A stretch of DNA of 18,008 bases, taken from positions 1 through 18,008 of the forward strand of contig CAYUBT010000034.1 in assembly GCA_964443055.1 (NCBI GenBank). The letters are read 5' to 3'. Shown in pieces: positions 16,074 to 18,008 of this stretch. Both the position numbers and the translations under genes were made by a program. The DNA is from JADYZU01 sp964443055. GTDB taxonomy: Bacteria; Pseudomonadota; Alphaproteobacteria; Rhodobacterales; Rhodobacteraceae. A model generated the notes under the pieces. It had not been told where the DNA came from. It searched no databases and saw only the letters and a program-made list of their open reading frames with translations. Position 1 is the stretch's first letter. Each line of letters opens with the position of its first letter.

Positions 16074-16153
16074 GGGGAGAGTCTATGCCTCCGAGGGTGG
16101 GGCCGCAAGGGCAGGCCGTGGCAGCCGCAGGGCTCCGGGCCCGCCACTTCCTC

Positions 16154-16249
16154 CGTCATTGCGGGCGCGAGTGGAGCAACCCAAGCGAAGCAACGCAGTG
16201 GGCCCGACGTTTCTGGCTTGCCGCACCGGCTTCTCTCCCCGCAGTGACT
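16154..16249 (+). repeat. Dispersed palindromic repeat, copy D, in the moaA/lipoprotein divergent region
   Basis: The left arm CGTCATTGCGGG (16154-16165) is matched imperfectly by CCCGCAGTGACT (16238-16249). The inner block AGCAACCCAAGCGAAGCAAC looks like an internal duplication of the AGCGAAGCAACC unit. The central GACGTTTCTGGCTTGCCGC matches the other copies. The 303-base region (16074-16376) between the divergent genes contains this element and otherwise no feature I can support; no promoter stands out on either strand. Confidence 0.8.
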
Positions 16250-16376
16250 CGATTCGGAACCCCGGTGGCGAAGCCGTCCGGCCCTCGCCGGAGTCGTCCG
16301 CACAGGATGCGCGGAGATATGGTCCCGGGTGATTCCTCCGATTGTCCGGGGGCCGGGCCTGTGCGACACTCCGCCC

Positions 16377-16850
16377 ATGATCCGCGTATCAGCCCTTCTT
16401 GCGGCCCTTGCATTCGCCATTGCCGCCTGCGCCTCCCTCGAGGATGCCGAGCCTGATTCGCTGCCCGGAACCGATACGGCCGAGGCGATCCCGGCCGCCG
16501 CCCCGGCCCCGCCGCCTGCGGCGCGCACGGCCGAGGAGTTCGACACGACCACCGCCGAACAGCGTGCGGCCGCCACCGCCGCGCCAGCACGGGCCGGGGC
16601 GGTGCGGCTCGGGACCACGGTGATCTCGCTTGGCCCGCCTGCCGAGCCGGGCCTGTGGCTGCGCACCGGCCTCGTGAGCGACGTGACCATGGGCCGTGTA
16701 GAGAACCGCGCCAACGGCAAGTCCGTCGCGCTGGAACTGCGTCCCAGCGGCGGCAGCACTGCCGGCGGCGGCGAGATCAGCCTTGCGGCGATGCGGCTCC
16801 TCGATGTGCCGCTCACCTCGTTGCCCGAAGTCGTGGTCTATCGCGATTAG
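16377..16850 (+). CDS. Small lipoprotein of unknown function
   Basis: Predicted lipoprotein of 157 residues. The N-terminus is a short hydrophobic signal ending in lipobox IAAC, with the lipidated cysteine at residue 18. An acidic, alanine/proline-rich linker follows (about residues 19-65). A more ordered C-terminal part contains RLGTTVISLG, PGLWLRTGLVS, GKSVALELRP and ISLAAMRLLDVPLTSLPEV. I recall similar small lipoproteins in Rhodobacteraceae but know of no established function, and no catalytic motif is visible. The ATG at 16377 is chosen because it begins the signal peptide; an in-frame upstream start at 16329 would spoil it. The gene is co-directional with bfd and bfr, 130 bases upstream of bfd. 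Confidence 0.75.
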   Translation: MIRVSALLAALAFAIAACASLEDAEPDSLPGTDTAEAIPAAAPAPPPAARTAEEFDTTTAEQRAAATAAPARAGAVRLGTTVISLGPPAEPGLWLRTGLVSDVTMGRVENRANGKSVALELRPSGGSTAGGGEISLAAMRLLDVPLTSLPEVVVYRD

Positions 16851-16980
16851 ATGTTCGATTCCGGGATCAGGCCCCGGATCCGGCAGGTTGGATCCGGCGG
16901 GTCGGATTTCCGCTTGTCATTCCCGAGAGAACTTGTCACCTATTGTGCAGATCCGGCGCAGCCACAGGGGAATCGGGCGG

Positions 16981-17244
16981 ATGATGGTCTGTCACTGCAT
17001 GCGAATCTCGGACCACGACATCCGTTCGGCGGTGGGCTGGATGCGTGCCTCCGACCCGCAGGCGATCATCACCCCCGGCCGGATCTATCGTGCGATGGGG
17101 CGGCGGGCCGACTGCGGCGGCTGCATGACGCTGTTCCTCGAGACCATGCGCGGCTGCGAGGCGCTGGCGGTCGATCGGGCCGCAGATCTCGAGGCGGATA
17201 CGGCCCGGCCGCAGATGCCGGTGCTGCGGGTCCGCAGGCTGTAA
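16981..17244 (+). CDS. bfd: Bacterioferritin-associated ferredoxin
   Basis: Small [2Fe-2S] protein that in studied systems binds bacterioferritin and delivers electrons to its heme so that stored iron is released as Fe(II). The 87-residue product has the BFD ligand pattern CxC...CxxC: C4 and C6 (VCHCM) and C45 and C48 (CGGC). The spacing between the pairs is about seven residues longer than in E. coli Bfd, and there is an additional C-terminal tail of about 30 residues. The ATG at 16981 and the one at 16984 are equally possible, with GGGG about 10 bases upstream. Its partner bfr lies 140 bases downstream, which supports the call. Confidence 0.88.
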   Translation: MMVCHCMRISDHDIRSAVGWMRASDPQAIITPGRIYRAMGRRADCGGCMTLFLETMRGCEALAVDRAADLEADTARPQMPVLRVRRL

Positions 17245-17300
17245 CCGGCCGCCACCGGTCGAAAACAGCCGGAATGCGACCTGCTGCATGCCATCGCCTG

Positions 17301-17328
17301 TGGACATCGCGCAGGCACCGGTTACTCT
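17301..17328 (+). promoter_or_regulatory. Candidate promoter of bfr
   Basis: TGGACA (17301-17306) resembles a -35 box and TACTCT (17323-17328) is a poor -10 match at a 16-base spacing, about 57 bases before the bfr start. No Irr, RirA or Fur-like operator was recognised nearby. Weak call. Confidence 0.25.
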
Positions 17329-17384
17329 GATCACAGCTGCAACCCAGGCGACCCGGGGGTCGCTACAGGCAGAAGGAGTGTGCC

Positions 17385-17870
17385 GTGAAGGGTGATACCA
17401 AGGTCATCGAATATCTCAACACAGGCCTGCGGTCCGAACTGACGGCCGTCAGCCAGTACTGGCTGCACTACCGGCTTCTGAACGACTGGGGCTATGGCAA
17501 GCTGGCCGAGAAGGCGCGTGCCGAATCGATCGAGGAGATGCACCACGCGGACCGCTTCATCGACCGCATCATCTTCCTGGAAGGTCACCCCAACCTGCAG
17601 AAACTGGACCCGCTGCGGATCGGGCAGAACGTGAAGGAAGTGCTGGAGGCGGATCTGGCGGCCGAGCATGGCGCCCGCGACCTTTACAAGGAAGCACGCG
17701 AATATTGCGACAAGGCGGGCGACTATGTGAGCCGCGCGTTGTTCGACGAGTTGATCGCGGACGAGGAGGGGCATATCGACTACCTCGAAACCCAGCTCGA
17801 CCTCTACGCCAACCTCGGCGAGCAGAACTATGGTCTGCTGAACGCCTCGCCGGCCAACGCCGGGGAATAG
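17385..17870 (+). CDS. bfr: Bacterioferritin
   Basis: Subunit (161 residues) of the 24-mer heme-containing ferritin that oxidises Fe(II) and stores it as a ferric mineral. The ferroxidase ligands fall at the same numbering as in E. coli Bfr: E18, E51, H54, E94, E127 and H130. M52, the heme axial ligand between paired subunits, is present (IEEMHHADR). The enzyme should therefore be catalytically competent and heme-binding. The start is a GTG at 17385 with AGAAGGAG well placed upstream; no other start fits the conserved N-terminus. It is preceded by bfd on the same strand and followed immediately by palindromic repeat arms that could form a terminator hairpin. Confidence 0.96.
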   Translation: MKGDTKVIEYLNTGLRSELTAVSQYWLHYRLLNDWGYGKLAEKARAESIEEMHHADRFIDRIIFLEGHPNLQKLDPLRIGQNVKEVLEADLAAEHGARDLYKEAREYCDKAGDYVSRALFDELIADEEGHIDYLETQLDLYANLGEQNYGLLNASPANAGE

Positions 17871-17877
17871 CCGCCAC

Positions 17878-17916
17878 TGCCGCGTCTGCGCGGGCTGACG
17901 CCTCCTCGCAATGGCG
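17878..17916 (+). repeat. Half copy of the dispersed palindromic repeat
   Basis: TGCCGCGT at 17878 through CTCCTCGCAATGGCG (17902-17916) corresponds to the right half of the repeat as seen in copies A and B; the left half is absent and replaced by the 3' end of bfr. Its right arm is complementary in 14 of 15 positions to the left arm of the next copy (17940-17954), giving a hairpin with a 23-base loop just after bfr. Confidence 0.65.
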
Positions 17917-17939
17917 GGGGTGGCGGCGCCCTTTCCCAT

Positions 17940-18008
17940 CGTCATTGCGAGGAGGCGCAGCCGACGCGGCAAGCCAGAAACGTCGGGCATCCGGGTTGCT
18001 TCGCTGAC
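17940..18008 (-). repeat. Dispersed palindromic repeat, copy E (cut by window end)
   Basis: CGTCATTGCGAGGAGGCG at 17940, then CGACGCGGCAAGCCAGAAACG, then GGGTTGCTTCGCT near the window edge. This aligns with the reverse complement of copies A and B. The closing arm is expected just beyond base 18008. Confidence 0.8.

Noticed and set aside
16074..16376. Molybdenum cofactor riboswitch upstream of moaA
   Set aside because: The only clear structure there is the dispersed repeat; no Moco motif stems were recognised on the minus strand.
16851..16980. Iron-responsive operator (Irr, RirA or Fur box) before bfd
   Set aside because: No TTAGAA/TTCTAA-type or other iron-box palindrome was seen. Two direct TTGTCA copies (16914-16919, 16933-16938) lack a matching -10.
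2553..18008. CRISPR array
   Set aside because: The repeats are dispersed single palindromic copies kilobases apart, with no regular spacers and no cas genes.

Overview
The window is a GC-rich chromosomal stretch with strong G/C bias at third codon positions. Gene content and order point to an alphaproteobacterium, most likely Rhodobacteraceae (Rhodobacter/Paracoccus relatives). The supporting signs are a DUF3035 lipoprotein behind lspA, a long structured leader in front of mraZ, an LPS core GT4 enzyme overlapping waaA, and a bfd-bfr pair. Nearly everything is housekeeping. I see no phage, insertion sequence, CRISPR array or toxin-antitoxin system, and no clear undescribed protein system. The parts that repay attention are non-coding.

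Layout. Positions 1-2359 (+): the 3' part of purH, then lspA (signal peptidase II) and a small DUF3035 lipoprotein. Positions 2360-3278: a 919-base gene-free stretch holding one copy of a dispersed palindromic repeat, an AT-rich patch with an 8-bp inverted repeat, and a structured leader that ends in a 12-bp terminator-like hairpin 43 bases before mraZ. By position and architecture this matches the UpsM sRNA leader described for the Rhodobacter sphaeroides dcw cluster. Positions 3279-12611 (+): the first half of the division and cell wall (dcw) cluster, mraZ-rsmH-ftsL-ftsI-murE-murF-mraY-murD. Its genes overlap by 4 bases or lie within 11 bases of each other, except for a 238-base gap holding a second repeat copy between ftsI and murE. 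The cluster stops after murD; ftsW and murG do not follow.

Positions 12749-16073 (-): a convergent, tightly overlapping operon, transcribed moaA (molybdopterin synthesis) - waaA (Kdo transferase) - GT4 glycosyltransferase (probable LPS core). Positions 16377-17870 (+): a small lipoprotein of unknown function, a bacterioferritin-associated ferredoxin (bfd) and bacterioferritin (bfr), an iron storage and release pair.

Envelope construction is the common theme. MurE, MurF and MurD build the UDP-MurNAc-peptide, MraY loads it onto undecaprenyl phosphate, FtsI with FtsL crosslinks septal wall, WaaA and the GT4 enzyme extend lipid A, and LspA matures lipoproteins, two of which are encoded in the window. 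A palindromic repeat beginning CGTCATTGCGAG occupies most of the sizeable intergenic gaps: four complete or degenerate copies plus a half copy and an edge-truncated copy in 18 kb.
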